Source: JANQOH01 sp965201155 (lineage in GTDB: Bacteria; Pseudomonadota; Alphaproteobacteria; UBA7887). From it: DNA of 64,000 nt. Shown here piece by piece: positions 1 through 9,245 of the stretch. Numbering within the stretch: position 1 is the first letter of the stretch; the number at the start of each line of letters is the position of its first letter. Position numbers and translations under genes: made by a program. Under the pieces are notes generated by a model, which ran no database searches, had not been told where the DNA came from, and was given only the letters and a program-made list of their open reading frames with translations. The stretch lies in assembly GCA_965201155.1 (NCBI GenBank), contig OZ241752.1, forward strand, positions 1,178,001 through 1,242,000, written 5' to 3'.

Positions 1-986
1 CCGCCCTGAGGGAAAGCATTGCCGGCGGTGCCGACCTTGTGCTGGTCAGCGGCGCCTCCGCGGTAGTAGACCGCCGCGATGTAGTGCCGACGGCCATCGA
101 GCGCGCCGGCGGGAGGGTCGAGCATTTCGGCATGCCGGTAGATCCCGGCAATCTTCTGCTGCTCGGCACCGTCGAAACTCCCGCCGGGCGGGTGCCCGTG
201 ATCGGAATGCCCGGCTGCGCGCGGTCACCCAAGCTCAACGGATTCGACTGGGTGCTCGAACGCCTGGCAGCTAACCTCGAAGTGCGCCGCGAAGACATCA
301 TGCGCATGGGGGCGGGCGGGCTGCTGAAGGAAATCTCCGCGCGCCCGCAGCCACGCGACCGTGAAACCGCGCCGCCTCCGCGAATGCCGCGCATCGCGGC
401 ACTGCTGCTGGCGGCCGGGCAGTCGCGCCGCATGGGCGCGGTCAACAAATTGCTCGTCGATATCGACGGAGTGCCGATGGTGCGCCGGATTGCGGAGGTC
501 CTGCTGGCGTCGCAGGCTGCGCGGCCGCTGGTGGTCACAGGTCACGAGGCAGCGCGGGTGCGCGGCGCTCTCGAAGGATTGGACGTCGGTTTCGCGCACA
601 ATGCGGATTACGCGAACGGGCTGAGCACCAGCCTGCGCTGCGGCCTCGCGGCGCTGGGCAGCGATCATGACGGCGTTCTCGTCTGCCTGGGTGACATGCC
701 CGAAGTCCGCAGCGCCGACCTTGACCGGATGATCGCCGCCTTCGATCCTGTCGAAGGCCGGGCGATCGTCGTTCCGACCCACCGTGGAAAACGCGGTAAT
801 CCGGTGCTTTGGGGAGCGCAGTTCCTTGCGCAAATGACAGTGGTTTCCGGCGATGTCGGAGCACGCCACCTCATTGGTGAAAACGCCGAATGGGTGTGCG
901 AAGTGGCAGTATCCGGCGGCGGCGTTCTGCTGGATATCGACAACGCCGAAACACTCACCGCATGGCGCCGCGCCAGAGAAGCGTGA
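1..986 (+). CDS. Molybdopterin-binding / MobA-like nucleotidyltransferase fusion (5' partial)
   Basis: The frame is open from base 3, so the gene runs in from the left edge; only its C-terminal part is present. The first ~110 visible residues look like the end of a MoCF/MoeA-type molybdopterin-binding domain (GMPVDPGN, then IGMPGCARSPKLNGFDWVL). The rest is a MobA/MocA-like NTP-transferase domain: LLLAAGQSRRMG with a downstream Lys (nucleotide loop), LGDMP (metal-binding Asp) and KRGNPVLWG. By family, such fusions attach a nucleotide (often CMP) to molybdopterin for xanthine-oxidase-type enzymes; the exact nucleotide is not readable here. The stop lies 2 bp before the sufS start, so the two may be co-transcribed. 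The missing N-terminus is outside the window. Confidence 0.85.
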   Translation, partial: ALRESIAGGADLVLVSGASAVVDRRDVVPTAIERAGGRVEHFGMPVDPGNLLLLGTVETPAGRVPVIGMPGCARSPKLNGFDWVLERLAANLEVRREDIMRMGAGGLLKEISARPQPRDRETAPPPRMPRIAALLLAAGQSRRMGAVNKLLVDIDGVPMVRRIAEVLLASQAARPLVVTGHEAARVRGALEGLDVGFAHNADYANGLSTSLRCGLAALGSDHDGVLVCLGDMPEVRSADLDRMIAAFDPVEGRAIVVPTHRGKRGNPVLWGAQFLAQMTVVSGDVGARHLIGENAEWVCEVAVSGGGVLLDIDNAETLTAWRRAREA

Positions 987-988
987 AA

Positions 989-2212
989 ATGGCGTTCGAC
1001 ATCCAAGCGGTGCGGTCCGAATTCTCCATTTTGGGCAGAAAGATAAACGGCGCACCGCTGCATTATCTCGACAACGGCGCTACCAGCCACATGCCGCGCG
1101 CGGTGCTGGATGCGATCGAATCGCACGAAACCACATCGCGCGCAAATGTGCTGCGCGGCGTGCATCGCCTCGCCGAAGAAGCAACCGACGCGCTGGAAAG
1201 GGCGCGACAGCGGCTCGCCCGCTATATCGGCGCCCAAGACGCCTCAGAAGTGATTTTCACCGGCGGCGCCACGGCGGCAATCAATCTCGTCGCCCACAGT
1301 TTTGGCGCAGCCTTGCGTCCGGGTGACGAGATCGTGATTTCCTTGCTGGAACATCACTCCAACATTGTGCCCTGGCAAATGCTGCGCGCACGTACCGGCG
1401 TGGTGTTGAAAGTTCTGCCCGTGACCCCTGACGAGCAGATCGATACCGCTGCGCTCGAAGTGTTGACCAGCGACCGGACGCGGTTGATTGCCCTGGCGCA
1501 CGTCTCGAACGTGACCGGGGCAATGTGCGATGTGGCGGCGGTCGTAGCCGCGGCGCGGCGCTGCGGCGCGCGCGTTCTCCTCGACGGTGCTCAGGCGGTG
1601 TCGCACGGTCCCGTGGACGTATCGCGAATGGGCGTGGACTTCTACGCATTTTCCGGCCACAAGATGTTCGGCCCCAACGGGGTGGGCGTGCTGTGGGCGC
1701 GGCGTTCCCTGCTGGAGGAGATGCCCCCGTTCATGGGCGGCGGCGAGATGATCCGGGAAGTGACCCTGGCGGAAACAACCTATGCCGAGCCGCCGCACAA
1801 GTTCGAGGCCGGCACACCGCCAATCGCGCAGGCGGTCGGCATGGGCGCTGCCGCGGAGTGGGTCAGCGCGCTGGACCATGCGCCGGCTGTCGCACATGTC
1901 ACGTCCCTCGTCGAAAGGCTGCTTGCCGGACTGGCTCGCAGACAGCGGGTTCGGGTGCTCGGCCCGCGCGATGCTGACGCACGCGCTCCGGTCGTGTCAT
2001 TCGATGTGGAGGGCGTGCATCCGCACGATATTTGCACCATTCTCGACCATCACGGCGTCGCGGTGCGCGGCGGCCATCACTGCGCGCAGCCCCTGATGGA
2101 CCATCTCGACCTGGCTGGCACGACCCGCGCCAGTCTGGCATGGTATAATGACGAGTCGGACGTGGATGCGCTGCTCGACGGACTCGATGACGCCATCCGG
2201 CAGCTCGGTTAG
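989..2212 (+). CDS. sufS: Cysteine desulfurase SufS
   Basis: Group II PLP-dependent cysteine desulfurase (407 aa). It takes sulfur from L-cysteine as an enzyme persulfide for Fe-S cluster assembly in the cytosol. The PLP Lys lies in SGHKMFGPNG (about K225) and the catalytic Cys in RGGHHCAQP (about C365), the typical SufS context. The HVSNVTG and DGAQAVSH motifs of the cofactor pocket are also present. I chose ATG 989 because the upstream in-frame extension only overlaps the preceding gene. A GTG-started SufU-like scaffold gene follows 8 bp later. No sufBCD or sufE is seen in the window. Confidence 0.95.
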   Translation: MAFDIQAVRSEFSILGRKINGAPLHYLDNGATSHMPRAVLDAIESHETTSRANVLRGVHRLAEEATDALERARQRLARYIGAQDASEVIFTGGATAAINLVAHSFGAALRPGDEIVISLLEHHSNIVPWQMLRARTGVVLKVLPVTPDEQIDTAALEVLTSDRTRLIALAHVSNVTGAMCDVAAVVAAARRCGARVLLDGAQAVSHGPVDVSRMGVDFYAFSGHKMFGPNGVGVLWARRSLLEEMPPFMGGGEMIREVTLAETTYAEPPHKFEAGTPPIAQAVGMGAAAEWVSALDHAPAVAHVTSLVERLLAGLARRQRVRVLGPRDADARAPVVSFDVEGVHPHDICTILDHHGVAVRGGHHCAQPLMDHLDLAGTTRASLAWYNDESDVDALLDGLDDAIRQLG

Positions 2213-2220
2213 GGCGCGTT

Positions 2221-2640
2221 GTGCAGGACCGGCTCTATCACGAAGCGATACTGGCTCTGGCGCGCAATGAAGCCCATGCCGGCCGGCTTGCCGCGCCCTC
2301 AGCGACGGCAACGGTGAGCAACCCGTTGTGCGGCGACCGCGTTACTATCGATCTGACGTTTGACGGCGCTCGGATTACCGCGGTCGCGCACACGGTGCGA
2401 GGATGCGCCTTGTGCCGCGCAGCCGCGGCAGTCATCGGTGAGGTTCTGCCGGGCCGCGATTCAGCGGCATTGGAAAGCGGCTGCGCAGCGGCGCGCGCGC
2501 TGTTGGCGGGAGACTCCACGCAACCGCAAACCCCGTGGGAGACGCTGGCACATTTTTGGCCTGTCTCGGCGTACAAAAGCCGCCATGAATGCGTGCTACT
2601 GCCGTTTCATGCGGCGGCCGATGCGCTGGCCAAGGCGTGA
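2221..2640 (+). CDS. sufU: SufU/IscU-like Fe-S cluster assembly scaffold protein
   Basis: A 139-aa NifU-N/IscU-fold protein, probably the sulfur acceptor or scaffold partner of the preceding SufS. The metal-ligand set is intact: NPLCGD (C37, D39), GCALC (C62, C65) and RHEC near the C-terminus (C124), the SufU-type arrangement with a spacer between the second and third ligand regions. It starts with GTG at 2221, 8 bp after the sufS stop. Many alphaproteobacteria carry this type of gene beside sufS, annotated only as an iron-sulfur scaffold. Whether it transfers sulfur (as in Bacillus) or assembles clusters cannot be told from sequence. Confidence 0.85.
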   Translation: MQDRLYHEAILALARNEAHAGRLAAPSATATVSNPLCGDRVTIDLTFDGARITAVAHTVRGCALCRAAAAVIGEVLPGRDSAALESGCAAARALLAGDSTQPQTPWETLAHFWPVSAYKSRHECVLLPFHAAADALAKA

Positions 2641-2650
2641 TCCGCCCCGC

Positions 2651-3505
2651 TCAAGGCCTCCTCCTCCCCGACAGACAGCGCACCGTTCCCGAAAGGTCGC
2701 GATGCTCACGGATGGAGTGCAGACCGGCGCGGCGCATCAGGTCGGCGACAGCGTCATGCTGGCCGGCGCCGATTTCCAGTGTGACCAGCCCATGCGGCGT
2801 CAACAAGCGCGGCAACTGTCCGACTATCTGCCGGTAGCAAAGTAACCCGTCGACGCCGCCGTCAAGCGCCAGACGCGGCTCATAGGCGATTTCGGGCTGC
2901 AGACCGTCAATAGCTGTGCCGGCGACATAGGGTGGGTTGCAGATCACAATATCGAACACGCCGAGGATCGCGGTCGCCCAGTCGCTCGCGACGAAGGCGC
3001 AGCGGTCGGCCAAAGCAAGCCGGTGGGCATTCTGCGCCGCAACGCGCAAGGCAGCCATGCTGCAGTCGATCCCCACTCCGTATGCCGTACGCCATTCGCT
3101 GAGCAAGGCGAACAGCAAACAGCCGGACCCGACGCCGAGGTCAAGCACGCGCTGGGGGTCGGGTAGCGCCCGCGACAACGCAGCTTCAACCACTGTCTCG
3201 CTGTCCGGACGCGGGATGAGAACGTCCGGCGTGACTTCCAGATCGAGGCTCCAGAATTCACGCCGTCCGGTGATGTAGGCCAGCGGCTCGCGCGCGGCTC
3301 GCCGCCGCACGGCTTTCGTGAAGTGTGCGACCCGCTCGCCTTCGATCAAGGTATCGCTTCCGGCGATTTGCCGTTGCGGTGATATTCCAGTGGTGTGATG
3401 AAGCAGGAGCCGTGCCGTCAATCGCTCATGGTCGACGCCGTTTGCCAGCAGATGCAGCGTTGCGGCGCGCAGCAAGGCGGAGATGGTTACGGGCGGGACG
3501 ATCAC
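2651..3505 (-). CDS. prmC: Peptide chain release factor N5-glutamine methyltransferase PrmC
   Basis: SAM-dependent methyltransferase that methylates the Gln of the GGQ motif in release factors. The 284-aa protein has an N-terminal helical domain (~1-75), the SAM-binding glycine motif LDLGVGSGCL (121-130) and the catalytic NPPY motif (190-193) that defines the HemK/PrmC family. It starts at GTG 3505, overlapping the prfA stop (GTGA), so enzyme and substrate are translationally coupled. It is the last gene of the rodZ-ispG-prfA-prmC block and converges on sufU with a 10-bp gap. Confidence 0.95.
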   Translation of the reverse strand: MIVPPVTISALLRAATLHLLANGVDHERLTARLLLHHTTGISPQRQIAGSDTLIEGERVAHFTKAVRRRAAREPLAYITGRREFWSLDLEVTPDVLIPRPDSETVVEAALSRALPDPQRVLDLGVGSGCLLFALLSEWRTAYGVGIDCSMAALRVAAQNAHRLALADRCAFVASDWATAILGVFDIVICNPPYVAGTAIDGLQPEIAYEPRLALDGGVDGLLCYRQIVGQLPRLLTPHGLVTLEIGAGQHDAVADLMRRAGLHSIREHRDLSGTVRCLSGRRRP

Positions 3506-4575
3506 TCCAATGCAGCGAGCGCCGCCGCTTGCGCATCAGCCGTAAGCGCTTCCACGAAGTCATCGAGAATGGCGCCGTCCATCATGGCTTCCATGTCGAA
3601 CAGGCTCTTGTTGATCCGGTGGTCGGTGATCCTGCCCTGGGGGAAATTGTATGTGCGAATTCGTTCGGAACGATCGCCGCTGCCGACCTGGGCCTTTCGA
3701 TCGGCGGCGCGGGCGGCCTCTCGCGTGGCGCGTTCACGCTCATAAAGGCGCGCGCGCATGATGCGCATCGCCATTGCGCGGTTCTTGTGCTGCGACTTCT
3801 CGTCCTGTTGCGATACGACGATCCCGGTTGGCAGATGCGTCAGGCGGACGGCGCTGTCGGTGGTATTGACGGATTGTCCGCCCGGTCCGGAAGCGCGAAA
3901 CACGTCTATCCGCAGGTCCTTTTCGTAGATCTGGATATCGACTTCCTCGGCCTCCGGCAGGACTGCAACCGTTGCGGCGGAGGTGTGAATGCGTCCCGAG
4001 GCTTCGGTTTTCGGCACGCGCTGCACGCGATGGACCCCGGATTCGAATTTGAGGCGCGAAAACACACCGGCGCCCTTGATGGCGGCGCTTGCTTCCTTGA
4101 TACCGCCCATGCCGGTTTCGGAAAGCGCGAGCGGTTCAAAACGCCATCCTTGGCGTTCGGCGAACCGCAGATACATGCGATGGAGATCGGCGGCGAACAA
4201 CGCCGCTTCCTCGCCGCCTGTACCGGGGCGGATTTCAAGGATGACGTCCCTGTCGTCGGCTTCATCGTGCGGCAGCAAGGAGATGCGCACGGCGCGTTCG
4301 ATATCCGGTTGCCGCGCCCGGCAGTCAGAGAGTTCGCTTTCGGCCAGATCGCGCATTTCCTCGTCGGTGGCAGGATCGGCAAGCATGGCTTCGAGGTCAG
4401 CGATTTCAGCCATGAGGCCGGCGCGCTCTCCGATACGCTCGATGACAGGGGTCAGTTGCGCGTATTCGCGCGACAGGGTAATGCGGGTGTCGTTCGACAA
4501 GGCGCTGTCGCCCAGGCGGTTTACGAGTTCAGCGTGCCGCGCGACAATGCGCGCCAGCTTGTCATTGAAGCTCAT
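3502..4575 (-). CDS. prfA: Peptide chain release factor 1
   Basis: Class I release factor recognising UAA/UAG on the ribosome. The length (357 aa) is normal. The catalytic GGQ is at about 232-234 in RASGPGGQSVN. The codon-recognition tripeptide, in the conserved context RVPxTE..GRIHTSA, is Pro-Lys-Thr (188-190), where E. coli RF1 has Pro-Ala-Thr. The gene overlaps prmC by 4 bp and starts 4 bp after the ispG stop. UGA specificity (RF2) is excluded by the PxT instead of SPF motif. Confidence 0.96.
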   Translation of the reverse strand: MSFNDKLARIVARHAELVNRLGDSALSNDTRITLSREYAQLTPVIERIGERAGLMAEIADLEAMLADPATDEEMRDLAESELSDCRARQPDIERAVRISLLPHDEADDRDVILEIRPGTGGEEAALFAADLHRMYLRFAERQGWRFEPLALSETGMGGIKEASAAIKGAGVFSRLKFESGVHRVQRVPKTEASGRIHTSAATVAVLPEAEEVDIQIYEKDLRIDVFRASGPGGQSVNTTDSAVRLTHLPTGIVVSQQDEKSQHKNRAMAMRIMRARLYERERATREAARAADRKAQVGSGDRSERIRTYNFPQGRITDHRINKSLFDMEAMMDGAILDDFVEALTADAQAAALAALE

Positions 4576-4579
4576 GGTG

Positions 4580-5698
4580 TCAGGAGGTTATGGCTGATTG
4601 TCGGGACGCTTCGATCTCGACTGCCTTGTCCTCGACAAGCTGCACCACATGGTCAATCAGTCCTTCATCGCGGATGCGGTGGTCCGTGACGCCGTTCAGA
4701 TAGATTTGATGAACGCCGCGGCCGCCCCCAGTGAGGCCGATGTCGGTTTCGCGTGCCTCCCCCGGACCGTTGACGACGCACCCGATGATGGAAAGGGTGA
4801 TCGGCGTGGTGATGTGAGTCAGGCGCTCTTCCAATGTCGCCACCGTCTCGATCACCGGGAATTGCTGGCGGGCGCAAGACGGGCAGGCCACGACAGCGAC
4901 GCCGCGCCGACGCAAATGCAGGGTCTTGAGGAGTTCGTAACCGACGCGGACTTCTTCAACCGGGTCGGCGGACAGCGATACGCGAATCGTGTCGCCGATG
5001 CCGGACCAGAGCAGCATGCCAAGACCGACGGAGGATTTGACAGTGCCGCCTCTCAATCCGCCGGCTTCGGTTATTCCGACATGCAGGGGGTAGTCGCACA
5101 TTTCCGCGAGTTGCTGGTAAGCGGCGACGGCGAGGAAGACATCCGATGCCTTGACGCTGATCTTGAATTCATGAAAGTCGTGGTCTTGCAGAATTCTGGC
5201 ATGGTTCAACGCGCTTTCGACCAGTGCTTCCGGGCAGGGTTCGCCGAAGCGGTCGAGAATATCGCGTTCGAGCGAGCCGGCGTTGACGCCGATGCGCATG
5301 GCGCAGCCATGGTCTCTTGCTGCCTGCACCACCTCGCGCACGCGGTCCGCCGAACCGATGTTTCCGGGATTGATCCTGAGGCATGCGGCGCCGGCCTGCG
5401 CGGCTTCGATGGCGCGGCGATAGTGAAAATGAATGTCGGCCACGATGGGAACGCGGGCGGTGCGCACGATGGCGGAAAGCGCCGCCGTCGCATCGGCATC
5501 GGGACACGACACGCGGACGATATCGGCGCCGGCTTCCTCAAGCGCGTGCACCTGGGCCGTGGTGGCTTTCACATCGGCGGTCGGCGTGTTGGTCATGGAC
5601 TGTACGGTGATCGGCGCGCCGCCGCCGATGGGGACGCCGCCGACGTGAATGCGCCGTGACGGGCGGCGGATGATATCGCGGTAGGGGCGCAGGTTCAC
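4580..5698 (-). CDS. ispG: 4-hydroxy-3-methylbut-2-enyl diphosphate synthase IspG
   Basis: GcpE/IspG, a [4Fe-4S] enzyme of the MEP isoprenoid pathway that converts 2-C-methylerythritol 2,4-cyclodiphosphate to HMBPP. At 372 aa it is the usual bacterial length. The N-terminal TIM-barrel opens with the family signature ITVQSMTNTPTADV. The C-terminal cluster ligands are in CPSCAR and GCVVNGPGE, with the Glu of NGPGE as expected. GTG 5698 overlaps the rodZ stop (GTGA). The MEP pathway agrees with a proteobacterial host. Confidence 0.96.
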   Translation of the reverse strand: MNLRPYRDIIRRPSRRIHVGGVPIGGGAPITVQSMTNTPTADVKATTAQVHALEEAGADIVRVSCPDADATAALSAIVRTARVPIVADIHFHYRRAIEAAQAGAACLRINPGNIGSADRVREVVQAARDHGCAMRIGVNAGSLERDILDRFGEPCPEALVESALNHARILQDHDFHEFKISVKASDVFLAVAAYQQLAEMCDYPLHVGITEAGGLRGGTVKSSVGLGMLLWSGIGDTIRVSLSADPVEEVRVGYELLKTLHLRRRGVAVVACPSCARQQFPVIETVATLEERLTHITTPITLSIIGCVVNGPGEARETDIGLTGGGRGVHQIYLNGVTDHRIRDEGLIDHVVQLVEDKAVEIEASRQSAITS

Positions 5699-6813
5699 TG
5701 CGCGGTAACGAGCAGGGCTTCCGGGTCCAGCGGCAGATTGCGCACCTGGCCCATCCTGCCGAGGGCGGTGTCCAAGGGTTCGCCGTCAACCACGATTTCC
5801 AAGCCACCGGCATTACCAGTACGGAGCACCAGTCCGGGAATATTTGGCACGTTGTAGATGTCCCCTTTCCGCATTGTCTGCACGTACAAGGTTTCATCGT
5901 TGGTCGGATTGCGGACACGCACCCACGTGTCGGTGCGGGCACGGAGCACGACGCGGCTGCCCTGCCGGGCAGGCGGCGCAGCATTTGCCGGCGCTTCTTC
6001 GGCAGTGTCAGCGGCTGTTTCTGCCGGCGGCGCCGGTGCCAATGCTGCTGTTTCGATGATCCCGGGTGTTGTTCCTGCCGCGGGTTCTTCGGTGGTCGGG
6101 GCGCTGGTTGATGCTGCCGGCGGCGCATTGGCCGTGTCGGTGGGAGACGCGGGTGCGGCGAGCGCGGCGGCGGAGTTTGCAGTCGACGCTGCGGCGGCAG
6201 TATCGGAAATTGCCAGCCTGCGAGGTACTTCCTGCGATACATCCGGTTCGACGCTGTCCTCGGGTTGCGCTGCAATTCTTTGCGGGACCGCGGCGCCAAG
6301 CAGATGGTCGGGTACCTCCTCGACAACCTGGGGGGCGGGATCGCCCCGGTTCAGGAAGAAAGCCCAGCCGCCATAGGCGATTGCAGCCAGTGCGCCCGCT
6401 GCGCCCAATACAATCAAACCCGGGCGCCAGAGTTGCGGCGACGCATCCTTGAAATCGACATCCTGGTCTTCGACCTGCGGATCGATTTCTTCCCGAAAGC
6501 GATCCACCACCCAGTCGGAGTCAAGATTCAGGTGGTCCGAATAGCTGCGGATGAACGCCACAGCATAGACTTTGGCCGGGAGTTGGTCGAAGAGGCCCTT
6601 TTCGATTGCTTCGAGATGGGCGCGCCTGATTCGCAGCACATTAGCTACGTGCTGGAGGTCTTCGCCGGCCAAAAGGCGCGCCTGTTGGAGGCTGGCGCCG
6701 ACGCCGACATAGGGTTCGGGGCGTTCCTCCCGGAAATATTCGGGTTCGTAGTTGTCCACCGACTCGGTCGGATCCGACTGCGCCATCGAATTGTCCCCAG
6801 CGTGCGCCATCAT
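5695..6813 (-). CDS. rodZ: RodZ-like HTH/transmembrane cell-shape protein
   Basis: A 372-aa single-pass inner-membrane protein. The cytoplasmic part carries an HTH_25-type helix-turn-helix (~37-107: LQQARLLAGEDLQHVANVLRI). One membrane helix follows (~132-154), then a long periplasmic Ala/Pro/Thr linker (~165-285) and a C-terminal DUF4115-type beta domain (~290-370, VVLRARTDTWVRV). By family it links MreB to the elongasome. Placement directly before ispG is common in proteobacteria. The first ATG is given; a second start at 6786 has a better-spaced GGGGA, so the N-terminus is uncertain by nine residues. Confidence 0.88.
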   Translation of the reverse strand: MMAHAGDNSMAQSDPTESVDNYEPEYFREERPEPYVGVGASLQQARLLAGEDLQHVANVLRIRRAHLEAIEKGLFDQLPAKVYAVAFIRSYSDHLNLDSDWVVDRFREEIDPQVEDQDVDFKDASPQLWRPGLIVLGAAGALAAIAYGGWAFFLNRGDPAPQVVEEVPDHLLGAAVPQRIAAQPEDSVEPDVSQEVPRRLAISDTAAAASTANSAAALAAPASPTDTANAPPAASTSAPTTEEPAAGTTPGIIETAALAPAPPAETAADTAEEAPANAAPPARQGSRVVLRARTDTWVRVRNPTNDETLYVQTMRKGDIYNVPNIPGLVLRTGNAGGLEIVVDGEPLDTALGRMGQVRNLPLDPEALLVTAQ

Positions 6814-6834
6814 CTATTTCCGATCGTGCCGCCT

Positions 6835-6863
6835 ATCATAGCGCATTTAGCTGCTCCAGTGCA
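6835..6863 (-). promoter_or_regulatory. Possible promoter for rodZ-ispG-prfA-prmC
   Basis: On the minus strand a TATGAT hexamer (6835-6840) lies 17 bp from TGCACT (6858-6863). The -10 matches 5 of 6 consensus bases, the -35 only 3 of 6. The predicted start is ~15 nt upstream of the rodZ ATG. The 164-bp gap 6814-6977 shows nothing else clear, and no T-tract hairpin terminates ptsP. Confidence 0.3.
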
Positions 6864-6977
6864 CGGCTGTTCACCATACAAGATATTGTGGGTTGGGACC
6901 TCGCACACACACAACGCTACGCCTAGCGGTCACACTATCAATCCATTATACGCCGTTTGCGCAGGAATTGGTAGAGG

Positions 6978-9245
6978 TTATTGCAATACTACCTTGTGGT
7001 CTAGAGCGAATGCATGCAGGCGGGCGTGTACATCTCCGACCGATGATTCGCAAAGATCGTCAAGCATAGTTCGCAAATGGCGCGTGTCGAGACTGCGGCA
7101 CATGGCCTTGATCGGTCCGATACGACCCGGTGACATTGACAGTTTCCGCACGCCGGCGCCGATCAACGTCATTGCCTCAAGGGCGCTGCCCGCGGCCTCG
7201 CCGCAAACGGACAAGGGAACACGCGCTTTATCACATTTATCGACGAGGTCACGGATCAGGGAGAGTGCGGGCGGTGATAGCAGTCCGTAACGGTAAGAAG
7301 TTGTCGAATTTCCTCTGTCGCTGGCAAATAGAAACTGAATCAAGTCGTTGCTGCCCAAGGACAGAAACTCGACTTTCTCAAGCAGGGCGGGAAGCTGCCA
7401 CATGAGGGCAGGGACTTCGATCATTGACCCCACAACCAGCTTTTCCGGGCGAGGTTCGCCGCGCTTGCGCGCGCGCTCTTGCTCGCGTTCGAGGAGGGTG
7501 CGGGCGCGGACAAATTCGTCCACGGTTGCCACCATCGGAAACATGATTCGCAATTCGCCACCGGCGGCTGCGCGCAACAAAGCCTGGATTTGCCGGCGCA
7601 GCATGGCAGGGCGATTCATTTTCACACGGGCGATGCGGCCGTTCCGGGACGGGGATTTTCTCGCTGCGACGGACACTTCGGGCAGGCGCTTGTCGCTGCG
7701 AATGTCGAGGGTACGGAACACGACTGGTCGTTCGCCGGCCTGGACCAGGACGCTGCGATAGAGAGCGGCCTGTTCTTCGATGCCGGGGAATTTCGGCGCT
7801 GTCATGAACAACAGTTCCGTCCGGCAGAGTCCGATACCAGCGGCGCCCAGGGAATCCAGGCGGGCGGCGTCCATCAACAGATCGACATTGATATAGAGGC
7901 CTACATCGATGCCGTCCCTGGTGCGCGCCGGCTGGTCGCGAAAGGCGCGGTAGAGCGAGCGCTGCCTTGCGCGCTCGGCGGTCCGGCGCCGTAGTGCGGC
8001 GATTTCGGATTCTTCGGGGCGGACGGTGACGCGCCCGGTGCCGCCATCGACGGCGATGAGCTCGCCACTGCTGAGACGGCGAGGTGCTTCGCGCACTTGC
8101 CCCACCATGGGAATTTCCAGCGAGCGGGCGATGATTGCGACATGGGCGGTCGGCGATCCTTCTTCGAGCACCACGGCGCGGAGGCGTTTGCGGTCATATT
8201 CAAGCAGTTGCGCGGCGCCGAGGGTGCGCGCGACGATCACGAGATCGCTCTGGCCTTCGTCGGAGACAGGCGCATCCCGGCCGACGAGGTGGTCAATCAG
8301 GCGGTCGCCAAGTTCATTTATGTCGTTGAGGCGCTCGCGCAAATAGGGGTTGGCTGCCTGGCTCATGCGCAAGCGCGTTTGCTCCTGCACGCGTACCACC
8401 GCCGCTTCGGCGCTGAGGCCGGAGTCAATTGCCTCGGCGATGCGCTGCACCCAGCCGGAGTCGGCGGCGAACATGCGGAAAGTCTCGAGCACGTCGCGAG
8501 GTTCGGCGCCAGCGCTACCAGACTGTTCCACCAGCCGGTCGAGACCGGTGCGCAATTCACTGACGGCGTTTGTGAGGCGTTTCCGTTCGGTGGCGGGGTC
8601 GTCGGCGACGAGGCGCGCAATTGACGGTCGGCTGCGAACGATGGCGACGCGGCCCCATGCCAATCCGCCGGCGAGCGGTTGTCCTTCGATGATGTCGGCG
8701 CCGCTGGCGCTTCCTTCCGGCGCCAGCCACTCGGCAGGGTCGACGAGTTCGCCGCCGGCGACGAGTTCGGCGACCACCATGGCGACGACCTGAAGCACCT
8801 CCCGTTCCTCGTCGCCATAGCGGCGCGGGACGCGGTTCTGGACCACGAGTACGCCGATGACGCGGTCGTCGCGCAGAATCGGGACGCCCATCAGCGAGCT
8901 GTAGATTTCCTCGCCGGTTTCCGGTCGGTAGGCGAAGGAGGGATGCGACTGCGCGTCGGCAAGATTGAGCGGTCGCGCGGTTGTGGCTATGTGGCCCACC
9001 AGCCCTTCATTCAGGGCCATGCGGGTCTTGTGCACGGCGTCGGGATTGAGGCCCTTGGTGGCGAACAGTTCCATTACATCGCCGGCGCGCAACAGATAGC
9101 AAGAGCAGACTTCGGCCACCATGTCGGTGGCGATGAGGCTCACGACCTGATTCAATCTGGTCTGAGCGCTGCCATGGCTGGCCATCATGTCGCGCAAGCG
9201 GCGCAACAAGCGCCGGGGTGCGCTGAGGGGTGTGGTTTCCTTCAT
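6978..9245 (-). CDS. ptsP: PEP-protein phosphotransferase PtsP (EI-Ntr)
   Basis: First enzyme of the nitrogen-related phosphotransferase system; it passes phosphate from PEP to NPr. Domains in the 755-aa protein: N-terminal GAF sensor (~20-160, binds glutamine in characterised homologues), linker and HPr-binding helical region, phospho-His swivel domain with the active His in SPTAHVAII (H368), and a PEP-binding TIM barrel with the SMIEVPALM, LGSNDLIQ and SVCGEAA signatures. The start overlaps the nitronate monooxygenase stop (ATGA). Placement after lysC is a familiar alphaproteobacterial arrangement. No NPr or EIIA-Ntr gene is in the window. Confidence 0.95.
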   Translation of the reverse strand: MKETTPLSAPRRLLRRLRDMMASHGSAQTRLNQVVSLIATDMVAEVCSCYLLRAGDVMELFATKGLNPDAVHKTRMALNEGLVGHIATTARPLNLADAQSHPSFAYRPETGEEIYSSLMGVPILRDDRVIGVLVVQNRVPRRYGDEEREVLQVVAMVVAELVAGGELVDPAEWLAPEGSASGADIIEGQPLAGGLAWGRVAIVRSRPSIARLVADDPATERKRLTNAVSELRTGLDRLVEQSGSAGAEPRDVLETFRMFAADSGWVQRIAEAIDSGLSAEAAVVRVQEQTRLRMSQAANPYLRERLNDINELGDRLIDHLVGRDAPVSDEGQSDLVIVARTLGAAQLLEYDRKRLRAVVLEEGSPTAHVAIIARSLEIPMVGQVREAPRRLSSGELIAVDGGTGRVTVRPEESEIAALRRRTAERARQRSLYRAFRDQPARTRDGIDVGLYINVDLLMDAARLDSLGAAGIGLCRTELLFMTAPKFPGIEEQAALYRSVLVQAGERPVVFRTLDIRSDKRLPEVSVAARKSPSRNGRIARVKMNRPAMLRRQIQALLRAAAGGELRIMFPMVATVDEFVRARTLLEREQERARKRGEPRPEKLVVGSMIEVPALMWQLPALLEKVEFLSLGSNDLIQFLFASDRGNSTTSYRYGLLSPPALSLIRDLVDKCDKARVPLSVCGEAAGSALEAMTLIGAGVRKLSMSPGRIGPIKAMCRSLDTRHLRTMLDDLCESSVGDVHARLHAFALDHKVVLQ

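Noticed and set aside
3325..5659. Plus-strand frames of 454 and 353 codons opposite prfA and ispG
   Set aside because: Both are antisense to genes with intact family signatures, and their translations resemble nothing known.
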